From positions 225,098 to 289,097 of the forward strand of contig NMRA01000245.1 of the NCBI GenBank assembly GCA_002633005.1: a stretch of 64,000 nt of DNA. The letters run 5' to 3'. A program made the position numbers and the translations under genes. The stretch is from Phoronis australis (taxonomy: Eukaryota; Phoronida; Phoronidae). Of the stretch, positions 12,801 through 23,615 are shown piece after piece (the stretch's first letter is position 1; every line of letters begins with the position of its first letter). The notes below the pieces were generated by a model. The model made no database searches, was not told the DNA's origin, and saw nothing but the letters and a program-made list of their open reading frames with translations.

Positions 12801-15800
12801 CTCCCTTTAAACTCGAGTCGTCGTTTTGCGTTACAGATTACGAGGATTTAGATGCTCCTGTAGGCATGACAACATCCAAGTCTGCCGCCTCGGGTCTGTC
12901 AACAAGTACAAGGCCATCAACGAGGTCACGTGATAAGAATGCAGGTCTTCGCCGTGCCTACTCTCACAAAGAGGTGATTTAATCTCTAGTTTCCACTCTT
13001 CATATTTTTTGTTAGAAAAATAATTTAATCCCTAATGGCAGTCAAACATTCCCACCTGTATCAGTGTTTCTGTGTTACCAACTAGGCTTGATCAGGACTA
13101 AAGGTCAGGACCAACGAGTTTGTAGGGTAAGCTCAGAAGTGTCAAGGTTGTTTTCTAGATTTCAATTAAGTAACCGTGGAAGTGAATTTAGTCTAAATTA
13201 TTTCATGAAATTTTTTGTTCCTTGTTCTTCAGGACTTGGAATTTTCCTCTTTAAAAAGGACTTCCTCTTTTTTGGTTTCGATTTCCTCTGATTTGATTTC
13301 CAGTTTCTTCTTTTTCCTCTCTTTTTGTCATTATTTTGAGTTTATTCATGCAAAAACGTTTATTTCGGTTAAATTTTACAACAAAAAATGTTTGTATTAC
13401 ACAACCCTATTTATTTCTGCAACGATACATCACGTGGAAAATTTTCCTCTTTTTTGTCATTAGTCATTACAATCCCTAGTTGTTGTCCTGTTGGCCCAGT
13501 TTCAGAAGCAGTGGCGTTTGGCATCGTAATGTTATCATGTGTCTTAGTTTTATTGTATCATTGAGTAAGTGTCAAGTTGTATTTTGGAAAAAACATTAGC
13601 AGAGTTTGATTTTTTAATTATGTCACCAACCTTTTCTAGTCCTTGCTTATCTCACTGAACTATTCTGATTTGTGTCAGAGTTATGAAAGCCTTATTGGGT
13701 CTTCCCAGTGGTGACTACATTAAAGGTACATTGTTTACCCCCGCGTGCCAGCTGGACTCTTCGTTTTGTCCCAGCGTTCTGCTATTGACTCCTCCCCTCT
13801 CTTTCATTCAGTTAGGTCATTGATAGATGTCTTTAGTGAGTACCCACCGTCTGCATTGTGTTCTATTTGGCAACAGTTCGTGTTAATGAAGTGTTGGCCA
13901 TTCAAGTTGGAATCTAACTTTGTTGTTCGGTTTAATTAATTCTAATTTGATGCGTGGTATCAGTCATGCGATTGATAGGTCTGTTGTAACTAAAATCAAA
14001 ACCGAGATTGCTGCTGGATGTGTCATACCAAACCCCAAAAGTATTTTAAGTTTATGTTTTCTAACACCACGTTATCATATTCAGAAAAACACCTGAACAC
14101 TTACAGAATTCCTGGAACCGTATGTGAAATGTCAGGATAAAAAAGTGAGTCCAGGTGTGGTAACCAATCCACAAAATATACGTATAGCGGAATCTAAGAT
14201 TCCGATTTCATGTAGATAACAAAGTGTACTAAATCTTAACTGGATTCATTTGAGATGGACGTTGGCAGAAACATTTATCCTGTTTTAAAATAAATACCTT
14301 TCCAAATCAAAATACATTTAACAACTTGAGCCCCAGAGACCCAGTTAAACTGGGATTTTAGTGTTGTATACACCAATCATGAATTGATCCCAGATATGTC
14401 TACACCTCTTTCGTGTCGATATTTACCAAAGGAAATCTTGGTACTTACTGAAAGATTTATAATCTAAAAGGCTACCGTTTTCGTCTGGTAGTTCAAACAC
14501 ACATTTTACGGGCTTATTATCCCGTGATTTCAAACATATTGGATTTTCTCATTTTTAGCTGTATTCTCTGAATACCGATAAACCCATAAAACTTTTATGA
14601 TGTATTCGTTTTTTAGAACAAAGCTCACTATAATATGTACCTTCAGACTGCCACCAGTGCAAAAAAAACTTGTTTAAGATTTACAAGCTAGCTATGAATA
14701 TGTTTTTTATTTAAGATTCTTGTAGTCCTTAATAGTTTCGATGCTTTGATAACAGAAGCCGTACCAGGAATGTATCATTCTCCATCCCCTATCCCCATAG
14801 TCCTGCACCATGATTTAACAAACAATTCCGTCGATTTTATTTCCCCCAAACCAAATTTAAATGCATTGATTGCTACTAGATTTGTCAGATATTTCATAGA
14901 ATAGGTCTTTGACTAGCCATTTCTCTTTTATAAGGGTCTTTGAACTTAATAGCTGGGCATGTCACACTGTGATATGTTTCTGGAAACTACATGTGTTGCG
15001 TGGAAAGTCTTTTGAAGTTTCCGATTGTTATTGTTTGCAATTACTATTCAGAGGAAGACTCTTCAATAGTTGTACTGCTCTGTAATTGGGTTTCAATTTT
15101 CACAGTTAATTTGATCGATAGTTCACAGATTAGTGTCTACGCAGTTTTGTCTAACATTCCCTGGGAAAGTTAGGTCTTGTTATGTACTTGTTGATGTCAG
15201 TTGTCTTGTAATGTCACTGTCGTGTAGATTGTTGAGTCCTTAGCTCAAAACATTGGATTTCGACTTTTTGTAAGTAACGCCACAATACTCAATTATGTAT
15301 TTGCTGTGTGTGTTTCAACTCCTTGCTGAATGCTAACATTCATTGTGTAGGTGTACCTCGTTAGTAATTTAAATTGAATTAACGAGCCCATTTTCACCAT
15401 CTACTTTAACTGTTGTGGCCTGACATCATGCTGTGTTACCCCCACTGTTGACTTCGCAGGCTTATCACTACGCCACCATGCCTCGTCAGCGCAATGCCAG
15501 ACATCGCAGTCGTCAAGCCCTGCCTGAGGAGTGGACTAACTAAAGGTTTTGCCACCTATATCTAATTGCCTTCACCAGCTCTGCTTACATTTTACTGCCT
15601 TGATTTCTGTCCCTTTAACACAACGTTCTGTATGAAACCGATTCAGTTGCGCTACAGAGAGCATTAAATCCACCCTGTTTGTCTCTCCTGAATGTAAGCT
15701 GTGATCATTTACTCTTCTGTTTAGAATGTCAATTTCGTTTCTGCTACAATTACTAAAAAAAACTAATCGCAATGCTTGTACTTGAATTTTAACATCATCA

Positions 15801-17712
15801 TGTCTATGTCGCCTCAGCCAGTGTCTGCCTTTATTGATTTGCTTCTAACAGAAGAATTCCCTGGACATTTGTTGTTGAAATGTCACGGGGTGCATCCTCA
15901 CAGCTTACACGTTATACTTACAACATGTTGATGGGCTAACCCCTCGTCTGTCTACTGTACAGCACTCGTGTATTGTGACGTTACCTGCAGACATGTTAGG
16001 TAGTGGCTCTGAAGTATGCATGCACGCCTTGACATTATCAATGTCAAGCTTCGTGTTGAATGTTTTACTTTTAAGTTTGTCCTTTTGTGTTTCAAGCTTA
16101 ACTATTGATGCTGGTAAGACATGGGAGAGGGAATGTTGTGTTGCTCTGTAGTGTCTGCCCATGTTGTGAAGGAGGGTGTAGGTGTGGACTGGTGTTCTTT
16201 CTCATATCTTTCCTATGCCACATGCCTCTTGCACAAAATGTTTTGTCTTTTATTGGGACATTGCTTATCCTTCATGACACTACAGATAGTAACAGGAAGA
16301 CATGTTTTCCTCATGATAACCATTATTAATGACACAATTTTCCAATAATGCCTTACTCTAAATACAATTACATCACAGTTATCTGTGTAGGGTCTTGCTC
16401 TGATGGCCGCTGCACCTGGACAACATTAGCAGGCCAACATGTTTCGGCACTGTTTTTCATCTCTTAAGATTATCTCAAACCTTATTTAGTGACCTCCATT
16501 CTAACTCGTATATCAAAAAACATGCTATGTCAACCACTAAAAGTGTATACATATTTTTTGAAAGAAAAAAGATCAGGTACTATGACTTAAAATTTAACGT
16601 TTTGTTACACCAGACATTCGTTCTTTGCACAAAATCATGGCAGCATTTCTCCTATGTTTGAAAGCCGCATTAGATCAAAGCTGCTTTATGCATGTGAGTA
16701 CAATCGTGTAGTTTGTACTAACCTTCAGTTCACCCTCTCTTAGTTTCTCTCGATTCATTCCACCCTCTATCATTTAGTGAGATCGATGGAGTTCATCATT
16801 TTGTTCACATTTCCTGTGTAACATGTTTTTTTAATTCATTAATGAACTTCTCGCAAAAAAACATTTTCCCACAATGCATTACTTCCCTCGGGCATTGTTG
16901 TCTTACCGAGTCTGACCTTGGTTAGTGGTTTTTAGTTCTTCCCAAGCCAAGAAATCACTTCTAATCCAAGTAAGGGACAATTTGATACCAACTTTATTAA
17001 GGCAAGCCGTCTTAATCCAAATTGTGTTTTGACAGAAGATGGGTTGATAGCATGTCTAAATTTAACTAAAACCTGTGTCAAAACTCACCAGCATTTTGCT
17101 GTAGTGCACTGTGTTATTGCGATTATCTCTTGAAAAATTGTACATGATATTGTGTTGTCTGTGGTAAAAATATGTACTACAGGTGTCGCTGTTGATCATT
17201 TGTCATTTTCTTGATTCGAGACAATGTCATAATTTGTATTGACATTACTGGTGGGTCACTGTTTTTTTTACTTCGTTCAAAATTAGGCCATTACCTGTAT
17301 TGACATAACAGGACAGTCCCTCATTTTCTTACTTTGTTCAAGATTGTGCCATTACCTGTATTGACATAAACAGGGCAGTCCCTTATTTTATTACTTAGTT
17401 CAAAATAACACCATTACCTGTATTGACATAACAGTGCTGTCCCTCATTTTCTTAACTATTGACATAACAGGGCAGTCCCTCATTCTATTATTCAGTTCAA
17501 AGTAACGGCATTACCTGTACTGATATAACAAGGCAACCCCTCATTTTCTTACTTTGTTCAGATAACGCCATTACCTATATTGACATAACAGGGCACAAAA
17601 CTAATTTCGTTGTTGTCATGGTTACTAATACTACTATTGTTTTTTTTTGACAGATGAGGACATCGGGAAGTACAAAGCACAAAAGGTGAAGAGTTCAGAT
17701 GTTTTTATATAG
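807..17712 (+). CDS. REEP: REEP1-4 family receptor expression-enhancing protein (5' exons outside window)
   Basis: Readable exons: 807-883, 4249-4369, 5661-5762, 10242-10344, 10992-11105, 12837-12973, 15460-15543, plus the alternative ends 8277-8633 and 17654-17712. All junctions are GT-AG and phases agree (2, 0, 0, 1, 1, 0). The first exon reads [19 protein letters not shown], the second [16 protein letters not shown]...[17 protein letters not shown], and the third [20 protein letters not shown]. These follow the TB2/DP1/HVA22 core of REEP1-4 in order. Exon 10242 gives [15 protein letters not shown], matching the conserved SFSMQDL segment. REEP1-4 are ER hairpin proteins that shape ER tubules and bind microtubules (family knowledge). 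The N-terminal hairpin exon must lie left of base 1. The tail beyond residue SMGDIS is Ser/Glu-rich and not conserved with vertebrates as far as I can see. REEP1-4 cannot be resolved further because the invertebrate gene may be pro-orthologous to all four. Confidence 0.9.
2332..2357 (+). repeat. (TG)n microsatellite
   Basis: Thirteen uninterrupted TG units inside the REEP intron. Confidence 0.95.
4080..4209. repeat. Fold-back element, about 53-base arms
   Basis: The left arm begins GTTATCTGTAACGG and runs through GAGAACCAGTTT. The right arm, from AAACTGGTTCTC to CTGTAAC, is its diverged reverse complement, with a roughly 20-base loop. It ends about 40 bases before the REEP exon at 4249. It is probably a non-autonomous MITE. 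Confidence 0.75.
4449..4747 (+). repeat. Local tandem duplication, about 150 bases x 2
   Basis: Both halves begin CATCATTCAGGGTGGTTCAT and share CCAAAAGTGTATG, the TTTTTTGGTACATTTAT segment and CTAGCTT(T/C)CAGTTT. They differ by scattered substitutions. The duplication lies in the REEP intron just after exon 4249-4369. Confidence 0.8.
4805..4898 (+). repeat. 24-base tandem repeat, about 4 units
   Basis: The unit is close to GAGTTGATACTGGGACAGTC followed by AGGC. Four diverged copies occur in a row. Confidence 0.8.
5763..8276. other. REEP intron, nothing recognised
   Basis: About 2.5 kb after the GTAAGT donor at 5763. No repeat family or coding exon was recognised, except that about 7870-8010 resembles 50815-50960 in a diverged way. 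Confidence 0.5.
8277..8633 (+). CDS. Alternative REEP 3'-terminal exon with acidic, repeat-bearing tail
   Basis: After a CAG acceptor at 8274-8276 the frame continues in phase 0 from the exon ending at 5762. It gives [20 protein letters not shown] and remains open for 118 codons to TGA at 8631-8633. I see no strong donor inside it, and an AATAAA lies at 9235-9240, so it is best read as an alternative last exon with about 600 bases of 3' UTR. The tail is acidic and Ser/Thr-rich. It repeats the unit [10 protein letters not shown] / LRELSREAT near each end. No known domain is recognised. It would replace the canonical SMGDIS-type tail with an unrelated one. An alternative reading is an unspliced intronic ORF, but the exact phase match and the length argue for use. 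No transcript evidence is available here. Confidence 0.5.
   Translation: MSAVAYEKQMSELREELSREASIGSSEELHHLTEESVTECDIELSPSKESTADLSLNEQTSSNSVDDNYLNTSLSRQEKLAISKELGQMSRETIAEVLRELSREATMNDWNTDSGDNY
11249..11402 (+). repeat. 35-base minisatellite, about 4.4 units
   Basis: The unit begins CATTTGGATGGTTATCCTTA and ends CTATGGACATT. Copies start at 11249, 11284, 11319, 11354 and 11389 (partial) and are nearly identical. It sits just downstream of the REEP exon ending at 11105. Confidence 0.95.
11667..11740. repeat. Perfect 36-base inverted repeat with 2-base loop
   Basis: Left arm 11667-11702 (ATGAAGTAATATCCCACGAG ... CGCGTAT) and right arm 11705-11740 are exact reverse complements around TG. Any transcript of the REEP intron would form a 36-bp perfect stem. 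Confidence 0.95.
12974..15459. other. REEP intron, nothing recognised
   Basis: Between the donor at 12974 and the acceptor before 15460. No exon, tRNA or repeat family was recognised. About 13260-13460 is pyrimidine-rich low-complexity sequence. Confidence 0.45.
15460..15543 (+). CDS. Alternative REEP last exon 1 (basic tail)
   Basis: The acceptor CGCAG at 15455-15459 is followed by 27 codons and TAA at 15541-15543. It encodes [20 protein letters not shown] and ends PEEWTN. It is in phase 0 with the donor after GAG at 12973, so it joins ...LRRAYSHKE to a basic Arg-rich tail. If the 12974 donor is not used, the frame of the preceding exon stops two codons later (GTG ATT TAA, 12974-12982), which would be a third ending. 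Confidence 0.55.
   Translation, partial: AYHYATMPRQRNARHRSRQALPEEWTN
17218..17600 (+). repeat. About 61-base minisatellite, about 6 diverged units
   Basis: The unit contains ATTACCTGTATTGACATAAC and CAGTCCCTCATTTTCTTACT. One unit is internally deleted near 17450. The array ends about 55 bases before the last REEP exon at 17654. Confidence 0.9.
17654..17712 (+). CDS. Alternative REEP last exon 2 ([19 protein letters not shown])
   Basis: A polypyrimidine run and ACAG acceptor end at 17653. Read in phase 1 the exon gives [19 protein letters not shown] and stops at TAG 17710-17712. Phase 1 fits the exons ending at 10344 or 11105, but not the one ending at 12973 or the exon at 15460. It would therefore be reached by skipping 12837 and 15460. 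An AATAAA at 17749-17754 gives a 3' end. The protein ending is short and acidic/basic, with no known motif. Confidence 0.55.
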
Positions 17713-17748
17713 CTCCATGAAGCAGTATGTATGGTGTGTGTTGAATGT

Positions 17749-17754
17749 AATAAA
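17749..17754 (+). terminator. Poly(A) signal of REEP
   Basis: AATAAA 37 bases after the TAG of the 17654 exon. It is the first canonical signal downstream of that exon. A separate AATAAA at 9235-9240 would serve the 8277 exon. Confidence 0.55.
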
Positions 17755-18684
17755 TATAAGTTTTGAATGGAAAAAATTACCTGTTTAACCACTTAAAAGA
17801 ATTCTTCCTATAATTCTATGTATAGTGTATAATTAAATTTTTGTGGTCTTTTCTTTTTCCTAGCCGTAGTGCAAAGTAAACTAAGTTTGTTGGATGAGGA
17901 ACTAGTATATTCAGTTGATATTGGAACTTAGATCTCACTCATCGTGGCATTACTGATCCTTTGTAGGGACGGGATACATTTATCTAGGCAGAACATGTGT
18001 TTAGCAATAGCATTTGACTTTGTTCCTGAGAGGGATCGGTGTCTAAAACAAACTGAGAGTGTATGCTGTTAATCAAGTATTTTCTTTCTGGACAGTTGAT
18101 CCTTGCAAATCTCTTTTTGTATGATTTTGTAACGTGATTCTTTTTGGTGCTCAGCCGTGAAGTTATTCCAATTGAACTCGAGACTTATTTTGAACACGGA
18201 TTATTTTTTTACTGCTTTTTGAAAACAAGACTTTTGATTTAGTTTCCGTCTTAAAAGTAAAATTTGGTAAATGTTAGATAGGTGTCTTCAGTCTAGTTTA
18301 TTTCTTCAATCTCACCACAAATCTTAATTGATTTAACTGGTTTTGCCAGTAATTTTGTCTGTATCCTGATCTTTTGTGGTCACTGTAAAGTCCAGAGAAT
18401 ATTTAGGGTGCTGTTTCTAGACAGTGATGTCTTGAAACTCGTGTTCTGTAGATCTGTGTAGGTGTGACCTCCTTCATTTAGATTTTATGTTAAGAGAATC
18501 GCGTGTTTGTGTCCTATGTGGTATATAAGAGAATTTCCAGCTTATTGCACCTTGGTATTTACAGTGTCTGTGATATTCCAGCCAAGTGGTGAAGTTGCAA
18601 TTGTAGCTTTTGTCAAACATTGACATTTTACAGTTGAGTGCAAGTTTTTAGTAATTGAGTCTCCACTTGTATGAGACAGTACCA
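17755..18684. other. Intergenic, nothing recognised
   Basis: REEP 3' UTR or flank. No coding or structured signal was found. Confidence 0.5.
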
Positions 18685-19125
18685 CTGTCTCAACTAGCCA
18701 CAGTAGAGACGGTAGTCATCCCATGTGCCCTCCATACGCCAGAAACTTGTCGGCGAATTATGCCTTACACTGATTAAACCATCAGAGTCTCGTTTTGATG
18801 TATGTACCTCTGGCGCATAGAGGGACACCTTAGGAGGCCATTGATGTCATCCACTGGCACGAGCAGCGTGAAAATGGCTAATTACCAATTTGGTCAGTTG
18901 AATGAAGGATTGTTCAAATAAAGTTTGATTGTTGGAGCATTTGCTTGAGCTGGGATGAGTTAAAGATAACAGCCTCCTAAGGCGCCCTCTATGGGCTAAA
19001 GCTACTTATACCAATTATACCAATATGACTCTGATGGTTGAATCAGTGTGAGGCATAATTCACCGAATCTTCTGGTGTATGGAAGGCCTGTGGGATGACA
19101 ACCATCTCTACTGGGGTCAGTTCCC
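18685..19125. repeat. Large fold-back repeat with about 155-base arms, cut by assembly gap
   Basis: The left arm (about 18685-18845) contains CAGTAGAGACGG, AATTATGCCTTACACTGATT and CCTTAGGAGGC. The right arm (about 18965-19125) is its diverged reverse complement, ending where the 17-N gap starts at 19126. The loop of about 120 bases contains AAAGTTTGATTGTTGGAGCA. A diverged partial copy of loop plus right arm is at about 30741-30945. Confidence 0.85.
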
Positions 19126-19142
19126 NNNNNNNNNNNNNNNNN
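19126..19142. other. Assembly gap (17 N)
   Basis: A run of N at the outer end of the palindrome arm. A hairpin blocking sequencing or assembly would explain its position. Confidence 0.99.
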
Positions 19143-21532
19143 GTCACTGATACTGACAAGGTGCCCACAGGCGTGCACCAAAAACTGTGGGTAGACAGTA
19201 CTCAATCAGCAAGTTTTGCAGGACCTTAAATTTCCATTTCGCCCCCTTTAGATAGAAAAATCTACCCCTCAAAAGGGGATGGGAATTAACAGACCTGGCA
19301 GTGCAATAGGGGTTCTCTCAGGTACAGGTTTGCGGGCACCTTGTCGATATGAGCGACCCCCTCAGGGGCTAGTTGAGACTGCTGTACTGTCCCCACTTGT
19401 ATATGATATAAATAGAGGTTTAAGGAAGTATGGTAGAATAGTGCACGATTAATTAATGGTAGCTTATAGGAAATTTGAATTGTACTGAATTTGTTGCTTT
19501 GAAAGGGCTCAAGTAAAATAAACATTCAAAATAAAGTTGATGACATTGTGTTCTACTCTTTTCACCCTTGGTTAGGTAATGAATAGTTTCAATGAACTCG
19601 GGACATCCCCATGACAGTTACTGTCGTGAAGTGTTACAAGCTTAAAGCAAACATGGCAGAAGATCCCTGAATGCATACTACCGCAGTCTGATTCTTTTCA
19701 ACGTGTATTCTTGGTGATGATATAAAATATTACTGGTGTCAAGTCACTCGCTATTAAAAAGGGCCCTGGGGAAATTATAATCCATGATTCCAAGTCTTTC
19801 AGCCCTTTCATAGATGATAAGTTCATTCTCATCAACCGATCTTCATTCAAGTGGCCATCTATTCAAACACAGGAGCTATGGAGTCCACTTTAGTTTTTGC
19901 AAGTAATGCTGTTGTGCTGGTAAGCGTATATAGCATGATTGACGAGGAAAAACTCTTGCATGATTTGAGCGTGTTTAGTTTGCTGGTGTATGGGAACAAA
20001 ATCTTGACGGCAAGGTCAAGGTTACGTGTTAGTAAATCCCATGTGCTCTCACTTACATGCGTTAATTCATATTTGATGATTCCCTCAATCGTGGTTTTCT
20101 TTAATTATTCAGTCCGTGACCAAATTCACATTTAATGCTTGTAAAGGAAGGAAAATCTATGTTCAACGTCATGAAGGAGACTTTCAATTTGGGCTTGTTT
20201 ATTGTGACTTATTGTCCCATGCACATTCAGTTGATGAGATCTACCTCATGCTTTTTACGCTGTCGTCCTTGATCAGTGAGTTTGCTGTGCCTCCCTAGTG
20301 GCAATCCTATTGTTACCTACTGTGAAACTAGCAAATAGGTTGCTATAAAGGCGATGACACCTCATTTCAAATGAGATTCAACATCATCCATCTACCTAGT
20401 TACTGCGATGCTCATTACAAAGTCGCAATTTAGCTTCAGTTTTCTTTGCGTATGCCTCTATATTTATGAAATTTGTCAATGGATTTTCATGAAATTTGGC
20501 AAATGGGTCTCTTTACAAGACGATACATTCCCATTTCGGGAGGGATTCAGGGTATTCTGTGGCAGTTTTTATTGTTTTGGTATCCACAAAAGCACTTGAA
20601 GGATAATCGCGAAATTTTACAAATGCCCTGTCGGTCAGGTGCAACTACATGTACTGTGACCCCAAATTTGTATTTGTCCGTTTCCCAATATCTACCAAAT
20701 TCCTTGATGGTATATGTGCTTTAGTGGCAAGTATGTCTCACATTGACTTTAGTACGGGTCTTGATTACTGTGGTGCCCCCTAGTGGCAATTTAGACTTAG
20801 AGTATTCATTATTTGCACACTCTGGTGGCTCTGCAATGATCGTTGTGCATTGCTTAGAACACAATGCCTCGTTTTTGCATCAATTTAACAACGCAAACGT
20901 AAATTTTCCAAGCATGCAGAATCATCGTAGGTTGTACACAACTAGTCTTCAATCACAATGTCAATGTTTTGCTAGTGGTGAATAGATATATCTAGAGCAG
21001 TTCATTTTATGAGCCGGGCATGGTCTCGAACAACAACGAACCGAACTGCCAGAGTAAGAAACAAGTTGAGAATGATTGGTCTATATCAAGTTTCTTTGGC
21101 AGAAGTAGGATTTACACGGACTTTCAGAGAAATTCTGATCATTCTTGGCTCGGGCTATCCAGACTCCACAGGTGGTAATAAAACAATTCTCTCCTCAGTC
21201 ACAACCATAAACCTTTTGATAAACTGTGTTTACTTACACAGTCCAACTGAGACAGTTGTATAGCTAAGGTCAAGGTTCACTAACAAATGCTTTCACTGCC
21301 CTTACACATCATTCAGATGGCCAATTGTTGATTGTGAACGACACCTATGGTTTAAACCATCAGCAAAATTCTAAGCCACTATGCCGAGGAGTTATCCCCC
21401 TTAACCCCTGCTAAAAATGTCAGTGAGAAGATACATTTTTAGAGAAGCATCTGAAGACCAAAAATGGTATCAAAGAGAAAGGGTGATTTTAAAAATGAAC
21501 TAAATAGGAAGTGACATTGTTCACAAATGATT
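19143..21532. other. Intergenic region, no gene supported
   Basis: Open frames of 60-94 codons here have no recognised similarity and no splice context. GTGCC(T/C)CC(C)TAGTGGC recurs at about 20287 and 20770 and looks like diverged repeat sequence. Confidence 0.45.
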
Positions 21533-23615
21533 TTTATTAATTTTCAATAAACAACAAGTATAACTTGCACAAAAGTCACTTGCGTTCATTTGATAATAAA
21601 CACCAACATAAACTGAAACCGTGACAAACCGGAATAAATAATCATAACAAGATTTACACCATTTTCAAAATGACATTTGCATCAACAATTTTATACATAT
21701 ATTGGCAAATCATGATTATGTAACACACTTTTGCACAATAACACTGCTCAAACATAAACACAGAATAATTATTTGAAGTATTGCAAGAAATCTTGGATAG
21801 AACACACTTGGGCATAAAATTGATTAGTATACTGAAATTTTCAAGAGTAAGCCAACCGGAACAAATTGAAAACTGACACCTTTTTCTTGAATACCAAATG
21901 TATGCCAGATGTGAAACAGCAAACAACATTTATAGAATACCTTGTCACATCTAATTATAACTCTCGCCACTTATAATAGAGGTGAGACAGTTTGTCAGTA
22001 GTTAGAAAAGACACACTATTCAAATTAGACGCCAGATGCCCACTTAATGCCTCAAAGCTGAGATGATACATTGGTCATTTTGACTTACCATGGAATTAAA
22101 TGAAATATTTGTTTTGTGCATACATTGAACGACATCCTAAATGTAGGCCCATGCACTTAAAATTCGCACGCCTGTTTTCAGAAATTCTACCTACATGTCT
22201 TAGCCAAACGACAGCCACATTTATGATTTCATACACTCACAGTGTTCCCAGCAGACTCGGCTTCCTGATATCAGTTTTGTAAGTGAGGCTAATATGCGAA
22301 TTTCAAGTAACATGTATCTGCACATCACAAACATTTTTAAGTCTGGTCTACACGCCACCTATTGGCCACATCACGTGACCTAATGAACATAAGTCTGAAA
22401 AGACTGCTACTCCGACCGGGAATCGAACCTGGGACCCTCTGCTAACCGTTCAGACACTCTGGCCACTGAGCCATTGGGACCACTGGTCAAACACAGAAAT
22501 CCAATCATACTGCATGGTTAGCAGAAGGTCTCGGGTTCAAGTCCTGGTTGGGGCAGAAATCTTTTCAGACATGTTGATTAGGTCACGTGATGTGACCAAC
22601 AGGTGGCGTGCAGATCAGACTTAAAAATGTTTGCGACCTATATTTCCACGCCAGTCCAAGATTTACATATTTCTACATATCTGCATAATTAACAATTGAT
22701 TAAGAAACAGGAAATGCAATGTTTGACAAGATTTCATACTAGTTAACTTCAGTTTGCTGAACTGACCTATCGCCAGGACTTTGAGTGATAACTTAAGTGA
22801 CCAATCAGAACGCAGCATTCTTGACACACCGTTGTTTCCAAGCCACCATTTTACCCAACAAACAACACGTTGCAGGGTAAAACTTGTTTGTTTGTTGACA
22901 TTTCGCTAGGGGGAGGAGCTTGCGATAGGTCAATTGGCACCTGCTAATTAGACATGCAGATTTTGAAGAAATTTTGTAACAAATGTATTCATACAATTCA
23001 TTTATATTCCCACCACAGCCAGGAGGACTTGAGATTATCAAGCAGCTTTCAAAAATTTGACACTACTTTTGTGACCTCAACTAAAACAAGGTGGTTGTGA
23101 AATAACATCACTTCATCAACTGAGAGTCACCCATTCTCCTGAACCACAGAGTTTAACTAACTGTCAATAAGTCACTAAGTACAATCGATGTTGTGCAACT
23201 TCACAGTTGCAGGATAACCGGGTTACTCCAAGTCCAGACATTGATCCTCTACGTCTTCTCAAACACTTGCCTCTCAATACAAATTCTTTTAACAGTCACT
23301 CACAAAATTGTGCGCAAATCTACATTGAAGATTTGTTAAAACATTTGTCAGACATATGTTACATTGTAAAAATTCTTCAGTTTGGGCACAATATGGCAAA
23401 CATATACAGTGTCATTCAATTTTGTGAAATTGCTCAACAAAATGACTTAGTTCCAAATTGAAGAATTTTTACTGCACATCACCTGTTTATTTCTAACTAC
23501 AATCAGCGATAGTTGCAGACTATCAATGACTTGCATATGTAACAGCTGTTTTGCCACCGTCTCAGAGTTCTTTGCATATCACCTTACTTCAAGAAATCGC
23601 AAACAAGGCCAATAA
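21533..23615 (-). other. Probable TMEM127 3' UTR region
   Basis: Downstream of the TMEM127 stop on the minus strand. A minus-strand AATAAA (plus-strand TTTATT) at 21533-21538 is a candidate end. The inverted SINE pair at 22329-22633 lies inside. The true cleavage site cannot be fixed from sequence alone. Confidence 0.35.
22329..22633. mobile_element. Inverted pair of tRNA-derived SINEs
   Basis: The minus strand from 22488 to 22408 has an A-box-like TGGCTCAGTGGCCAGAG and a B-box GGTTCGATTCC, as in a tRNA head. The plus strand at about 22512-22560 has a second head with GGTTCAAGTCC. The outer parts form an inverted repeat: the left contains ACATTTTTAAGTCTGGTCTA and CATCACGTGACC, the right GGTCACGTGATG and CAGACTTAAAAATGT. 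The head is not intact enough to call a functional tRNA gene, and the long inverted tails argue for SINEs. Confidence 0.75.

Noticed and set aside
22408-22488. Functional tRNA gene on the minus strand
   Set aside because: A- and B-box words are good, but stem pairing is poor by eye and the unit is embedded in a long inverted SINE-like structure.
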